Shown here piece after piece: positions 9,181 to 17,876 of a stretch of DNA of 64,000 bases. The stretch's first letter is position 1. Each line of letters begins with the position of its first letter. Where the stretch lies: NCBI RefSeq assembly GCF_020150815.1, contig NZ_CP083723.1:496001-560000 (forward strand), read 5' to 3'. Made by a program: the position numbers and the translations under genes. The DNA is from Haloprofundus salilacus (lineage in GTDB: Archaea > Halobacteriota > Halobacteria > Halobacteriales > Haloferacaceae). Under the pieces are notes generated by a model. The model was not told where the DNA came from and made no database searches. It worked only from the letters and a program-made list of their open reading frames with translations.

Positions 9181-9310
9181 ACGCGCGAACGCTCGAACAC
9201 TCGACGACGCCGGTGCTTCGTCCGAATCACCCATCCTCGGAGATGTAAGCCATCGTGACCCCGTTTGGCCGGAAGGACACCGATAAGTGAACCCGTCCCA
9301 ACGTCCAGTC

Positions 9311-10219
9311 ATGACCGAGGAGACAGACCTCACCGAACTCAAGCGCGGCACCGACCTCGTCAAGCGAGGCTTCGCACAGATGCAGAAAGGCGGCGTCATC
9401 ATGGACGTCGTCACGCGCGAGCAGGCCCGCGTCGCCGAGGACGCCGGCGCGGTCGCCGTGATGGCGCTGGAGGCCGTGCCGGCCGACATCCGCAAGCGCG
9501 GCGGCGTCGCCCGGATGCCCGACCCGGCGAACGTCACCGAGATAATCGACGAAGTCTCCATCCCGGTGATGGGGAAAGCCCGCATCGGCCACCACACCGA
9601 GGCGCAGATTCTCGAAGCGCTCGGCGTCGACATGATCGACGAGTCCGAGGTGCTGACGCCCGCCGACGACGAGTACCACATCGACAAGCGCGAGTTTACC
9701 TCGCCGTTCGTCTGCGGCGCGCGCAACCTCGGCGAGGCGCTGCGGCGCATCGACGAGGGCGCTGCGATGATCCGGACGAAGGGCGAGGCCGGGACGGGCG
9801 ACGTGAACCAGGCCGTCCAGCACCAGCGCACCATCAAGGGTTCAATCCGCGAACTCAAGGGGAAGAACCACGAGGAGCGCGAGAAGTGGGCCCGCGAGAA
9901 CGAAGCGCCCGCAGATCTCGTCCACGAGACCGCGAAGATGGGTCGACTGCCCGTCGTCAACTTCGCCGCGGGCGGTATCGCGACGCCCGCCGACGCGGCG
10001 CTGATGATGCACCACGGCTGCGACGGCATCTTCGTCGGCTCCGGCATCTTCGGCGCGGAGAACCCCGAGGCGATGGGCGAGGCCATCGTCGAAGCCGTCA
10101 ACAACTGGGACGACCCCGAGCGCCTCGCCGACATCGCGACCGACGTGGGTAGGGGGATGAAGGGGCAGTCGAACAGCGAGATGTCCGACGAGGAGAAGCT
10201 GCAGGGTCGCGGCGTCTGA
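9311..10219 (+). CDS. pdxS: Pyridoxal 5'-phosphate synthase lyase subunit PdxS
   Basis: A 302-residue PdxS/SNZ protein that makes PLP from ribose 5-phosphate, glyceraldehyde 3-phosphate and ammonia supplied by the PdxT glutaminase. Visible catalytic features are D32 in GGVIMDVV, K89 in [10 protein letters not shown] and K157 in MIRTKGEAG, plus the phosphate-binding GGI and FVGSGIF segments near the C-terminus. An upstream in-frame ATG at 9287 exists, but 9311 ([10 protein letters not shown]) matches the family N-terminus. pdxT is not in this window, so the partner must be elsewhere. Confidence 0.97.
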   Translation: MTEETDLTELKRGTDLVKRGFAQMQKGGVIMDVVTREQARVAEDAGAVAVMALEAVPADIRKRGGVARMPDPANVTEIIDEVSIPVMGKARIGHHTEAQILEALGVDMIDESEVLTPADDEYHIDKREFTSPFVCGARNLGEALRRIDEGAAMIRTKGEAGTGDVNQAVQHQRTIKGSIRELKGKNHEEREKWARENEAPADLVHETAKMGRLPVVNFAAGGIATPADAALMMHHGCDGIFVGSGIFGAENPEAMGEAIVEAVNNWDDPERLADIATDVGRGMKGQSNSEMSDEEKLQGRGV

Positions 10220-10261
10220 GCGGCTAACGCAGACGGAAGGAGAACCGGAGGCGACGGCTCG

Positions 10262-10714
10262 TCAGTCGTCGCCGAGACTCACCGTTACCGGACCGTCGAA
10301 CGATAACAGCACCTCTTGAGTCGCGTCGCCGAACAGCGCCTTCCCAGTCGGCGAGCGCCGACGGCCGGCGATGAACACGTGGTCGCAGTCGAGTTCGGTG
10401 GCGATACCGAGGATTCGGTCCGCGAGTCGACCCACCGCGCCGACCGTCTCGTAGCCGACGTCTAGATCGGCGAGCACCTCGTCGGCGACGCTCTCTGCGA
10501 GCTCCTCGGCGTCGTTTCGGGCGTCGGCGAGCGAGTACGCAGACTCCGGCGCGCCGGCGTCGACGGTCGATTGGCGGGTATCGTCGTACGCCGACTGTGC
10601 AGTGACCGAGAGCAGGACGAGTTCGGCGTCGACCTCGGCGGCGAGTTCGCCCGCTTCGCGAACCAGTTGCTTCGAGCGCTCCGATTCCGTGACGACGACG
10701 AGTGCACGTTTCAT
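10262..10714 (-). CDS. Universal stress protein (UspA family)
   Basis: A 150-residue single-domain Usp with the typical start MKRALVVVTESE, a central DHVFIAGRRRSPTGKALFGD segment resembling the ATP-binding G-2x-G-9x-G(S/T) signature, and a final strand PVTVSL. Members bind ATP or act in stress signalling in the cytoplasm. It lies 86 bp downstream of thrB in the same orientation, too far to claim an operon. The signature is slightly degenerate, so nucleotide binding is not certain. Confidence 0.88.
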   Translation of the reverse strand: MKRALVVVTESERSKQLVREAGELAAEVDAELVLLSVTAQSAYDDTRQSTVDAGAPESAYSLADARNDAEELAESVADEVLADLDVGYETVGAVGRLADRILGIATELDCDHVFIAGRRRSPTGKALFGDATQEVLLSFDGPVTVSLGDD

Positions 10715-10800
10715 TAATCGTGAATGTTAGGATGCGGACAAAAGCGTTCCGACCGCGAGGACGGCACGTCGCCTCCGCCCAATGCCGCCGTGACCCGGAC

Positions 10801-11676
10801 TCAGAGAACCGTCGCACCCTCGCCGACTTCGGTCTGATACGCTCGCGCGTTGACGCCCGCGTTGCCGAACGTCTCGACCATCGCCGCGGCGACGCGTCTG
10901 CGTTTGCCGCGGCGACAGACGGCGAAAATCGACGGGCCCGCGCCGCTGACGGTGACGCCCGTCGCGCCCGTTCGGAGCGCGGCGTCGCGCACGTCGTCAT
11001 AGCCGGTGATGAGCGCCGCGCGGGCGGGGGTGACAACCGGGTCGTCCATCCCACGGCCGACGAGTTCGGGGTCGCTGCGACACATGCCGACAGTGAGCGT
11101 CGACGCGTTGCCGACCGTCGAGACGAGTTCGTCGAGCGTCGCTTCCGAGGGGAGGACGCCACGAGCATCGCGCGTCGAGACGGCGATTTCCGGGAGGCAG
11201 GCGACGACCGGCACCTCCGCGTCGACGCTCGTCACGCCGCTGTCGGTGGCGACGGTGAAGCCGCCGAGCAGCGCAGGCGCGACGTTGTCGGCGTGTGCCT
11301 CGCCGGAGACGACGGCCTCGCCCTTCGCGGCGACGGAGACGAGCTCCTCGCGGGTGAGGCCGCGGCCGTACAGTTCGTTGAGTGCGACGGCGGCCCCCGC
11401 GGCGCTCGCGGCCGACGATCCGAGACCCGACGAGGGTCGGACGCCCTTGTCGATGCGAATGTGCGCCGGCGCGTCGAGCGCCTCGGCGACGGCCCCGACG
11501 GTGTTTTTGTCGGGGTCTTCGGGGATGTACCGGCTCCCGGTGCCGGTCACGTCGATGGTCGTCTCGCTGGCGCGTTCGACGCGGACGACGTCCGCCGGTC
11601 GACCGAGCGCGACGCCGAACACGTCGAAGCCGCTTCCGAGGTTCGCACTGGTCGCCGGCGCGCGCACGGTAATCAT
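10801..11676 (-). CDS. thrB: Homoserine kinase (GHMP family)
   Basis: A 291-residue GHMP kinase phosphorylating homoserine in threonine biosynthesis. The N-terminal MITVRAPATSANLGSGFD, the ATP-binding GHMP motif PSSGLGSSAASA at residues 81-92 and the C-terminal GVTVSGAGPSIFAV glycine loop all fit ThrB. I start at the ATG at 11676 rather than 75 bp upstream because family members begin exactly at MITVRAPATSANLG. Two small membrane-protein genes precede it on the same strand, with about 85 bp before thrB. Confidence 0.93.
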   Translation of the reverse strand: MITVRAPATSANLGSGFDVFGVALGRPADVVRVERASETTIDVTGTGSRYIPEDPDKNTVGAVAEALDAPAHIRIDKGVRPSSGLGSSAASAAGAAVALNELYGRGLTREELVSVAAKGEAVVSGEAHADNVAPALLGGFTVATDSGVTSVDAEVPVVACLPEIAVSTRDARGVLPSEATLDELVSTVGNASTLTVGMCRSDPELVGRGMDDPVVTPARAALITGYDDVRDAALRTGATGVTVSGAGPSIFAVCRRGKRRRVAAAMVETFGNAGVNARAYQTEVGEGATVL

Positions 11677-11761
11677 GGCCTGCGGTATCCAGAGTCGGGA
11701 GAAAAAGCTGGCGAAGCGCGGAGCGTCGCCCGTCGTCGCGTCGTCCGTCACTCGCTGGGCG

Positions 11762-12010
11762 TCACTCGTTGGCCGTCACGTAAATCATCGGGCCGACGAC
11801 CATCAGCGTGATGCCGAGGAACAGGTAGTGTACCGGCACGAGGTCCGTCGGCGTGAGCGCGAAGATGAGACCGAACACGACGAAGTTGATACCCAGAATC
11901 CGACGCGACCCGAGCGGTATCGCACCGAGCGTCAGCACGATAAAGCCGAGCAGCAGGGCCTGCCCCACGTTGTAATTGAGCAGGAAGCTGTCGATGATCT
12001 GCAGGAGCAT
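11762..12010 (-). CDS. Small membrane protein, 82 aa
   Basis: A hydrophobic protein with three predicted helices (about 15-31, 35-55 and 60-78) and few charged residues. I do not recognise a named family; it looks like a conserved haloarchaeal hypothetical. It lies between another small membrane protein gene and thrB, all on the minus strand. GC3 is in line with its neighbours, supporting a real gene. Confidence 0.65.
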   Translation of the reverse strand: MLLQIIDSFLLNYNVGQALLLGFIVLTLGAIPLGSRRILGINFVVFGLIFALTPTDLVPVHYLFLGITLMVVGPMIYVTANE

Positions 12011-12053
12011 CCTTACCGGTAAGTGGCCCGGAACCGGGCATTAAAGTTCCGTT

Positions 12054-12293
12054 CTACCGCTCAGTCCGCTCCCGTTCAGAGGGGCCGGTGATGTCGAGCG
12101 GGCGAATCCAGCCGTACCAGAGGACGAGTATCATGCTGCCGTAGCCCACGACGAAGACGATTTCGCCTATTCCGTTGTAGCCGAGTTCACCCAGCGTACG
12201 CCGTGCGATACCCGTCGCGACGATACCGGTAAAGAGGATGAGTATCAGGAGAAGGTTGTCCCGCGTGATGAGTCCGTCGTCGCTTTCGGCCAT
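12054..12293 (-). CDS. Small membrane protein, 79 aa
   Basis: It starts at MAESDDGLI (ATG at 12293). Two predicted helices (about 14-32 and 41-60) end in a charged, basic/acidic tail. No family is recognised. A longer form from 12326 is possible, but the extra residues look like untranslated leader. The gene is 43 bp upstream of the other small membrane protein in the same orientation, so they may be co-transcribed. Confidence 0.6.
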   Translation of the reverse strand: MAESDDGLITRDNLLLILILFTGIVATGIARRTLGELGYNGIGEIVFVVGYGSMILVLWYGWIRPLDITGPSERERTER

Positions 12294-12416
12294 ACCGGGG
12301 GTTAACTCTCGATATCCCTGAATCACTCGGTTTCGGGGGCGGGGTCATCCCGGCCCGCGTGAGCCCGACTCGCACGCCACCGCGAAGGCTTTGTGTGCCG
12401 ACTTCGACGCCATGGC

Positions 12417-13679
12417 ATGGAGTACAGACCGTTACCGGAGGCGCACGAAGACGCCTACCGACGGATCCTGGAGTACGCGTTCAGCCCGGAAGACGGGCCG
12501 GAACTCGACGACGACCCGCCGGAGCGTCCCGACATTTTCTCGTCGCGAGCGGTGTACGCGGGCGCCGACGAGGAGACGTCCGACGCCGACCTCGATAGCG
12601 ACGACATCCGGGCGGTCTGCGGATGGTACGACTTCTCGATGCTGGTTCGCGGGTCGTCCCGACGCGTCGGCGGTCTCGCGGCCGTCGCCTCCCCGCCGGA
12701 GACGCGGCGACGGGGACACATCGGCCGGATGCTCGACGCGTTTCTCGCCGAACTCCGCGAGGAAGGAGTTCCGTTCTCGGCGCTGTGGCCGTTCGACTAC
12801 GCCTTCTACGCGCGATTCGGCTGGGCGACGACGAACACCTACGACCGGACGACGCTCCCGCCGGGCGAACTCTCTTCGGTGGTCGGCGACGCGGACGACG
12901 CGAGCGGCCGGTTCCGCCGCGTCGACGTCGACGAGTACGAGGCGCTCGACGCCGTCCACCGCGAGGCGGCGACGGAGACGCTCGCGCTCAGACGGACCGA
13001 GGGCTGGTGGCGACACCGCGTCTTCGAGTCGTGGGGGACGAACCCCTACGTCTACGGGTGGGAGAACGACGACGGAGACCTTCGAGGGTACCTCGTTTAC
13101 ACCGTCGAGAACGACGCCGCCGAGGAAGAGAAAACGATGCACCTGCGCGAACTCGCCGGCGTCGACGCCGAGGCCCGCCGCAACCTGCTCCGATTCTGCC
13201 GGGACCACGACTCGCAGGTCGAACACGTCCGCTTCGACGGACCGCTCGGCGCCGACCTGCTCTACCGGCTTTCGGACCCGCGCGCGGCGACGGTCGAACG
13301 CCGTTCGGGACCGATGGTCCGCGTCGTCGACGTTCGCGCCGCGGTCGAATCGGTGCCAGTTCCCGACGACGCGTCCGACTCCGTCGCGCTCGCGGTGACC
13401 GACGACCGCTGCGCGTGGAACGACGGCGCGTTCGAGATTCACGCCGCCGAGGGACGCGCGACGTGCGAGACGACGGACTTCGCCCCGACGCTCCGCCTCG
13501 GCGTCGGCGCGCTCTCACAGATTCTCGTTGGTGCGCGCTCGGCGCGGGCGCTCCGGGACGACGGCCGAATCGACGCGGTTGAGGGCGTCGGCGACGCCGA
13601 TGCCGCCGCCGCGGAGGCGGTTGCGACGCTCGACGCGCTGTATCCGACGGAGAACGTGTACCTCCGCGAGTTCTTCTGA
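12417..13679 (+). CDS. Eis-like GNAT N-acetyltransferase with C-terminal SCP2-like domain
   Basis: A 420-residue protein starting MEYRPLPEAHED. The N-terminal GNAT fold contains the acetyl-CoA loop region VASPPETRRRGHIGRML at about 88-104. A second GNAT-like half and a C-terminal sterol-carrier-type domain (about 320-420) give the three-part arrangement of mycobacterial Eis and related enhanced-intracellular-survival proteins. The substrate is unknown; Eis enzymes acetylate amines. The ATG at 12417 was chosen over upstream in-frame starts by family alignment. It is convergent with the following membrane protein. Confidence 0.85.
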   Translation: MEYRPLPEAHEDAYRRILEYAFSPEDGPELDDDPPERPDIFSSRAVYAGADEETSDADLDSDDIRAVCGWYDFSMLVRGSSRRVGGLAAVASPPETRRRGHIGRMLDAFLAELREEGVPFSALWPFDYAFYARFGWATTNTYDRTTLPPGELSSVVGDADDASGRFRRVDVDEYEALDAVHREAATETLALRRTEGWWRHRVFESWGTNPYVYGWENDDGDLRGYLVYTVENDAAEEEKTMHLRELAGVDAEARRNLLRFCRDHDSQVEHVRFDGPLGADLLYRLSDPRAATVERRSGPMVRVVDVRAAVESVPVPDDASDSVALAVTDDRCAWNDGAFEIHAAEGRATCETTDFAPTLRLGVGALSQILVGARSARALRDDGRIDAVEGVGDADAAAAEAVATLDALYPTENVYLREFF

Positions 13680-13712
13680 CCCGGCGCGCCGTTCACCTCG
13701 TCGGCAAGTCCT

Positions 13713-14594
13713 TCACCTCGTCGGCGCGGGACCGGTCTCGTCGTCTCCTCGCCGCGAGTAATCCCACGCTCCGAGCGACGGCGACTCGGGGTCGACGTCC
13801 GCGACGAGACGCATCGTCGCCGCGTTGCACGCGAGACCGACGGGCGCGAGGAGCAGCGCCCCGCCGACGATGCCGACGATGCCGAGCAGTCGCACGACGG
13901 TGCTGAGGGCGAGCGACAGCGGAAGCCCCACTGCGACCAGCAGCAGCGCGAAACGAAAGAACTCGCCGGTGGTCGTCACTCGATAGCTCTCGACCAGCGC
14001 TGAGGCGAGCGTCAGCTCACGGAGGACGACGAGATACGGCGTCGCTGCGAATAGGTAGGTTGCAGCGAGCATCAGCGGTATCGAGAGGAGGACCAACGGC
14101 ACGATGGCATTACCGAGCGTGAGTCCGAGAGATATCATCGGCAGCATCGCCAGAATGGGCAACAACCCGTAGCCGAGCATCGTCACGAAGTACCGTCGAA
14201 CGTTCCGTTCGAAGTCGTACTCGCCGGTGGTGAGTACGTCCCGGATGCTCCCGAAGTAGCCCGCCACGAGCGCGCCGTGGACGAGCGTGGTGAGGAAGAC
14301 GAGGGCGAGATTGAACGCGGCCGCTTCGAGCGAGCCGACCGGAAGGCCGTTTATGTTGACGTTGACCTCCTTCTGTTGCGGTGTCGGGACGCTCACGAAC
14401 GACCAGAGGTCGACGACGCCTGCCGGGATGAGGAACGTCATCCCTCCGCCGTAGCGACTCGCCGAGAGGAGGTTGACGATGTTCTGGAAGTTCGTCAGCG
14501 TGACGACGACGGGGACGAGCGCGAGCGTCGTCATCTGCTCCGCTTTCTCCCACCCGTCGGCGAGTCGGTCGGCGAACGAGACCATCAGCGACAC
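13713..14594 (-). CDS. Polytopic membrane protein, 293 aa, function unknown
   Basis: Hydrophobic segments at about 23-45, 88-112, 134-160, 160-182, 200-235 and 232-255 suggest five to six membrane helices, an arrangement seen in DUF4013/DUF7847-like haloarchaeal membrane proteins. The C-terminal tail is hydrophilic. No catalytic motif is seen. The final codons share a short duplicated sequence (TTCACCTCGTCGGC) with the adjoining intergenic bases, a small tandem duplication at the stop codon. The gene is monocistronic, convergent with the acetyltransferase. Confidence 0.7.
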   Translation of the reverse strand: MSLMVSFADRLADGWEKAEQMTTLALVPVVVTLTNFQNIVNLLSASRYGGGMTFLIPAGVVDLWSFVSVPTPQQKEVNVNINGLPVGSLEAAAFNLALVFLTTLVHGALVAGYFGSIRDVLTTGEYDFERNVRRYFVTMLGYGLLPILAMLPMISLGLTLGNAIVPLVLLSIPLMLAATYLFAATPYLVVLRELTLASALVESYRVTTTGEFFRFALLLVAVGLPLSLALSTVVRLLGIVGIVGGALLLAPVGLACNAATMRLVADVDPESPSLGAWDYSRRGDDETGPAPTR

Positions 14595-14759
14595 CTCCGC
14601 GGTACGTGTTGGTGGACCATCAGGTCAGAAATCTCAGCAACGGCGAATAAATCACACGGTCAACACGTCGAAAATACCCGCGTCCGCGTGCGTCGGCCGT
14701 CGCATTCCCTACGCGCGCCGGACGCCTACGCACCGGTCGCCCTGTGCCGAACCTCGAAG

Positions 14760-15062
14760 TTAGGTTTCGACGGTGTAACCCTGCTCGCGCAGGACGTCTG
14801 GCACTCTCTCCTTGTGGTTGCCCTGCAACTCGATGACGCCGTCTTCGACTGTGCCGCCGCAGGCGAGTTTCCGCTTCAGTGTCGAGGCGAGTTCCTTCAC
14901 GTTGGTGTCGCCCTCGAAGCCCTTCACGAGCGTGACGGGTTTGCCGTAACGTCGCGTGTCGACGGATACTGTCAGTACCTGCTGGGTGCGCGCGAGGTCG
15001 TCGTCGATGCCGAGTTCGTCCGGGAGTCCGGAAATGGAACCGAGGTCTTTGTCCTTTGCCAC
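14760..15062 (-). CDS. Translation initiation factor aIF1 / SUI1 (YciH family)
   Basis: A 100-residue protein with the SUI1/eIF1 fold: TVSVDTRRYGKPVTLVKGF, then LASTLKRKLACGGTV and IELQGNHKERV, the signature of eIF1/YciH proteins that monitor start-codon choice on the small ribosomal subunit. The start is GTG at 15062; an ATG two bases upstream is out of frame. Its promoter appears to be an AT-rich patch about 50-60 bp upstream on the minus strand. No operon partner is visible. Confidence 0.95.
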   Translation of the reverse strand: MAKDKDLGSISGLPDELGIDDDLARTQQVLTVSVDTRRYGKPVTLVKGFEGDTNVKELASTLKRKLACGGTVEDGVIELQGNHKERVPDVLREQGYTVET

Positions 15063-15150
15063 ATCGGTAATACGGTCTCAGCGTACTTGGGTTGTCACTC
15101 TTGGTGGTTGGGTGATAAATAACGAAAACTGCTAGTTCAGTTGTGGAAGT

Positions 15151-15319
15151 CTACGGTGCCGTGGACTCGGCGATGATGGTTGTGGAACCGACTGCCGGAT
15201 TTTCCCAGACAACCGAAATCGTGTCACCGGAGCTGAAATCGGCGTTATCCAGAGCCCCAAGTGTTTCACAGGTAAAACCGCTCGATTCTCCCTCGCTTGA
15301 ACATATTTTTGAAGTTCAT
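15151..15319 (-). pseudogene. Remnant of a type IV pilin gene
   Basis: The minus strand has an ATG at 15319 opening MNFKNMFKRGRIERFYL, which stops at 15266 and resembles the cytoplasmic leader of haloarchaeal pilins. In another frame, ending at TAG 15151-15153, is a segment with SSGDTISVVWENPAVG and a terminal TIIAESTAP, typical of pilin C-termini in this group. The hydrophobic assembly helix expected between them is gone. I read this as a pilin gene with an internal deletion and frameshift. The call rests on recognising short motifs and needs an alignment with intact haloarchaeal pilins. Confidence 0.42.
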
Positions 15320-15782
15320 GATTGTCTCGAATACACCAGTAGAAAGCGGGCACTATTCCTCGCTGTTCGAGGGACCCATGTGCCGCAGGCGGTGACACCC
15401 TGCCCGGATACGTTCTGTCTCATTGGTGTGTTTCCCTACACCGAATGAATTCATCCATATATATTTAGTGTCTAATCACACGAATTAGAAACGTTCGACC
15501 TATCTCGGCGCAGTCGCTCGATTTTGGTGTTTTATCTATTGGATATCAATCTCGAATCATGTGTTGTGGTCACGAGAAAAAAAAAAATGGATGGATAACT
15601 GACAGTTGTCGCGCGATAATGAACGACTTCTGGCCCCGATTGAGTGCCTTCTCGGACACTCAGCTGCGGCGATACTCGTCGACAGAAGGTTTCGAAACAG
15701 GTCGTTGCGTTCGTCGAATCGCGCTAGCGACGTCGTCTCGACTCACGCCATGGTGACGTACCCGTGATCGCGTCTCGGATGG
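15320..15782. other. Low-GC intergenic stretch without a supported gene
   Basis: About 460 bp of distinctly AT-rich DNA (for example TATATATTTAG near 15457-15467), between the pilin remnant and a 45-residue ORF. Open frames here, including one on the plus strand at 15559-15756, have unusual composition and no recognisable motif. I regard the stretch as decayed accessory sequence. Confidence 0.5.
15577..15587 (-). terminator. Oligo-T tract, probable terminator
   Basis: Eleven consecutive A residues on the plus strand read as T11 on the minus strand. The tract lies about 195 bp downstream of the small minus-strand gene at 15783-15920. Archaeal intrinsic termination uses T-rich tracts without needing a hairpin, so this is a good candidate stop for transcripts from the right. 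Confidence 0.45.
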
Positions 15783-15920
15783 TTACGTCTGCCACGAGAG
15801 AAGTAGTGTCTCCGTAGAACAAATCCACGCGTCGTCGTTCTCGCTGTCGTACAGTCGGACGCTTCCGTTCAAGGTCTCTTCGCAGCAAATCACGTTCCGT
15901 TTTGAACTCTGTTCCGTCAT
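15783..15920 (-). CDS. 45-residue haloarchaeal protein, DUF7331-like
   Basis: It starts at MTEQSSKRNV. The C-terminal core SVRLYDSENDDAWICSTE matches the pattern (strand, short acidic loop, AWI, Ser) of many very small haloarchaeal proteins currently grouped as DUF7331 or similar. An in-frame upstream start would give 67 residues, but the short form matches that family better. Function is unknown. It has four cysteines if the longer form is used and three in the short form. It sits in an AT-rich accessory patch, followed by the T11 tract. Confidence 0.5.
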   Translation of the reverse strand: MTEQSSKRNVICCEETLNGSVRLYDSENDDAWICSTETLLLSWQT

Positions 15921-16040
15921 TCGTCTGTGTGTGACGGTACCGAGTAACTCATCTGCTTTATCAGTTTCTGTGAGGTGGAATATCAAATATCAGTGACAGA
16001 ACCGGCGGTCGTCGAAAAAAGGACGGAGACGACGGCGCGG

Positions 16041-17006
16041 TCAGTCGCTCTCGGTCTTCTGCTCCGTCGGCGCTGTCGGCGTCAGTTCCACGCCGACGTC
16101 GTCGGGTTCGATGACGTCCGGCAGCTTGCCCTCTCTCTTGCCGGTGATGTCGTCGAGTATCTCTCTGAGGTAGGCGTTGAACAGCTCCGGGTTCTCGCTC
16201 ATCGGGAAGTGACCGATCCGGGCCATCTCCATCGCGACTGCGCCGTCGCCGACGCCTTCGGCCGTTTCGCGCCCGTCGTCGGGCGTCGTCAGGTAGTCGT
16301 ACTCGCCGTTGACGATGTACAGCGGACACTGGTCGGCCTTCACGTCGTCGAGTCTGTCGCGGTAATCGTGGTCGACGGAGTAGTAGTAGAGGTCGCCTTT
16401 GAACACGCCCGTCGCCCCCTGTTCGTACAGATACATCGTCTCGCGACGCGTCTGTTCCGGACTCTGCGGGGCCATCAGTCCCCAACAGGAGTAGGCGTTA
16501 ACCTCCGAGGTGTTGACCTCGGGGTGGTCGAGCCAGTCGATGTAGAAGCCGGGACTGTGCGCGCCGCACTCGAGGCCGATGAGCGCCCGAAACCGCTCGG
16601 GGTGCCAGTCGGCCAGTTCGAGCGTGATGTTCCCGCCCATGCTCGACCCCATGTAGATGGGATCTTCGAGTTCGAGGGCGTCCGCGATGGCGACGATGGT
16701 CTCGGCGAACTGCTTTGCGTCCAGCGTGTAATCTTCGGTCCACCACGGCTGACTCGTCGGCGGGACGGACTTCCCGTGGAACGGGAGGTCGTACGCGATG
16801 ACGCGGAATTCGTTGGTTATTTCGTCGTCGGTCAGCAGATGTCGCCACTCTTGGTTGTTACACCCGGCGGTGTGCTGACAGAGCAGCGGAATCCCGTCCT
16901 CGGGACCGTTCTCCTCGAAGTAGACGCGGTGGTCGACGCCGCCGACGGTGATGTGGACGTATCGACCGGTGATCTCCTCGACGGCCTCGTTGTCGGTGAC
17001 GCTCAT
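16041..17006 (-). CDS. Alpha/beta-fold hydrolase
   Basis: A 321-residue alpha/beta hydrolase with the oxyanion region CQHTAGCNNQEW, the nucleophile elbow GSSMGGN (Ser about residue 120), a likely acid in NGEYDYLT (about 240) and the catalytic His in IGHFPMSENPE (about 272). The C-terminus ends in a long hydrophilic tail. It lies 1 bp after the stop of the upstream SCP2-like gene, so both are almost certainly one transcript. The substrate is unknown; the SCP2 partner hints at a lipid-like or aromatic molecule. Slightly lower GC than the core genes suggests an accessory locus. Confidence 0.88.
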   Translation of the reverse strand: MSVTDNEAVEEITGRYVHITVGGVDHRVYFEENGPEDGIPLLCQHTAGCNNQEWRHLLTDDEITNEFRVIAYDLPFHGKSVPPTSQPWWTEDYTLDAKQFAETIVAIADALELEDPIYMGSSMGGNITLELADWHPERFRALIGLECGAHSPGFYIDWLDHPEVNTSEVNAYSCWGLMAPQSPEQTRRETMYLYEQGATGVFKGDLYYYSVDHDYRDRLDDVKADQCPLYIVNGEYDYLTTPDDGRETAEGVGDGAVAMEMARIGHFPMSENPELFNAYLREILDDITGKREGKLPDVIEPDDVGVELTPTAPTEQKTESD

Positions 17007-17007
17007 C

Positions 17008-17430
17008 TTAGCTCCCTCCCTCGGTCGGTCGCATCAAGTCCAAGGTCCGCTGGAACGCGCGGAGATTCTGGAAGATGCGCTTGTTGTTGCCCGTGAGCAT
17101 CAGGTGGTCGTCTTCGTTTCGGACCGCGCTTCGGTAGTGCGACGCGATTATCTCGTGGTTGAACGCCGGCGGCGTCTCCTCGACGAACTGTTCCCACGCC
17201 TCGCGACTGCCCTCGACGCCGAACGACCACTCGTCGTTGAGTCCGGGATTCGGGACGACCTCGTCGATGCGTCCGCCGTCCATCTGCACGAGGAACCGCT
17301 CGTCTCCGATTTCGAGATAGAAGTTCTCGTCGAACTGTTGATGACCGCGAACGGTCATCTCTCGGTCGTCGTTGACTCGTTTCTTATACTCTTCCCACCA
17401 TTCGTGTGTTGCGAACTCTGTGGCACTCAT
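17008..17430 (-). CDS. SCP2-like small protein, partner of the hydrolase
   Basis: A 140-residue protein starting MSATEFATHEWWEEY. The strand pattern FYLEIGDERFLVQMDGGRIDEV followed by WSFGVEGSREAWEQF resembles sterol-carrier-protein-2-type lipid-binding domains. This is a fold-level guess without sequence search. The ATG at 17428-17430 was chosen over a longer frame whose extra residues look like promoter DNA. A TATA-like TTATAAT on the minus strand at about 17467-17474 would give a short or absent leader. One base separates its stop from the hydrolase ATG. Confidence 0.65.
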   Translation of the reverse strand: MSATEFATHEWWEEYKKRVNDDREMTVRGHQQFDENFYLEIGDERFLVQMDGGRIDEVVPNPGLNDEWSFGVEGSREAWEQFVEETPPAFNHEIIASHYRSAVRNEDDHLMLTGNNKRIFQNLRAFQRTLDLMRPTEGGS

Positions 17431-17639
17431 GTCTTCGTCTACCGTAAACGGTGGTGCCACGCAAGGCGCATTATAATTCAGTATTTTGATAACAGAGTGT
17501 AGTAACACGACGAGTGCACCGGATTTTAGATAATCTCGATTCGAGATATGTTACGCGGTGGAAAGCTCACTGCGAAATCGCGAGGTTACACAACTGGGGA
17601 ACCAACCGATGTCGAGCGACTCCCAATCTGACGCCGAAT

Positions 17640-17876
17640 TCAGCGCTCTACTTCTCGGTTCTGCGCTTCCGCCCGTTCGACGCCGCGCTTCACGGCGTAG
17701 CGCAACTGCGAGGCCGTGAACCCGCGGAAATAGTTGTGGTCACGAATGAGGTGGTACTCGTAGTCGGCGGGCGTGACGCCGATGAACGTCACGTCACAGC
17801 CGCACACTTCGCAATCGGGGATGTGAACGTCCGAACGGGTGTCCGCCGGGTCGTAAAACGACGGCGAATCGCTCAT
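17640..17876 (-). CDS. Small C2H2-type zinc-finger-like protein, 78 aa
   Basis: It starts at MSDSPSFYDP. The core CEVCGCDVTFIGVTPADYEYHLIRDH, shown here by its key residues C-x2-C and H-x4-H (about residues 22-25 and 42-47), has zinc-finger spacing. The basic, Arg-rich C-terminal helix could bind nucleic acid. No named family is recognised. A longer frame reaches 18137, but its extra part has the composition of a shadow ORF. The nearest neighbours are unrelated. Confidence 0.6.
   Translation of the reverse strand: MSDSPSFYDPADTRSDVHIPDCEVCGCDVTFIGVTPADYEYHLIRDHNYFRGFTASQLRYAVKRGVERAEAQNREVER

Noticed and set aside
15143-15448. 101-residue plus-strand frame
   Set aside because: It lies antisense to the pilin remnant; its cysteine/serine composition is unlike haloarchaeal proteins and no motif is visible.
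15559-15756. 65-residue plus-strand frame with poly-Lys start
   Set aside because: The A11 run creates the Lys codons. Composition and lack of motif suggest non-coding DNA with a terminator on the other strand.
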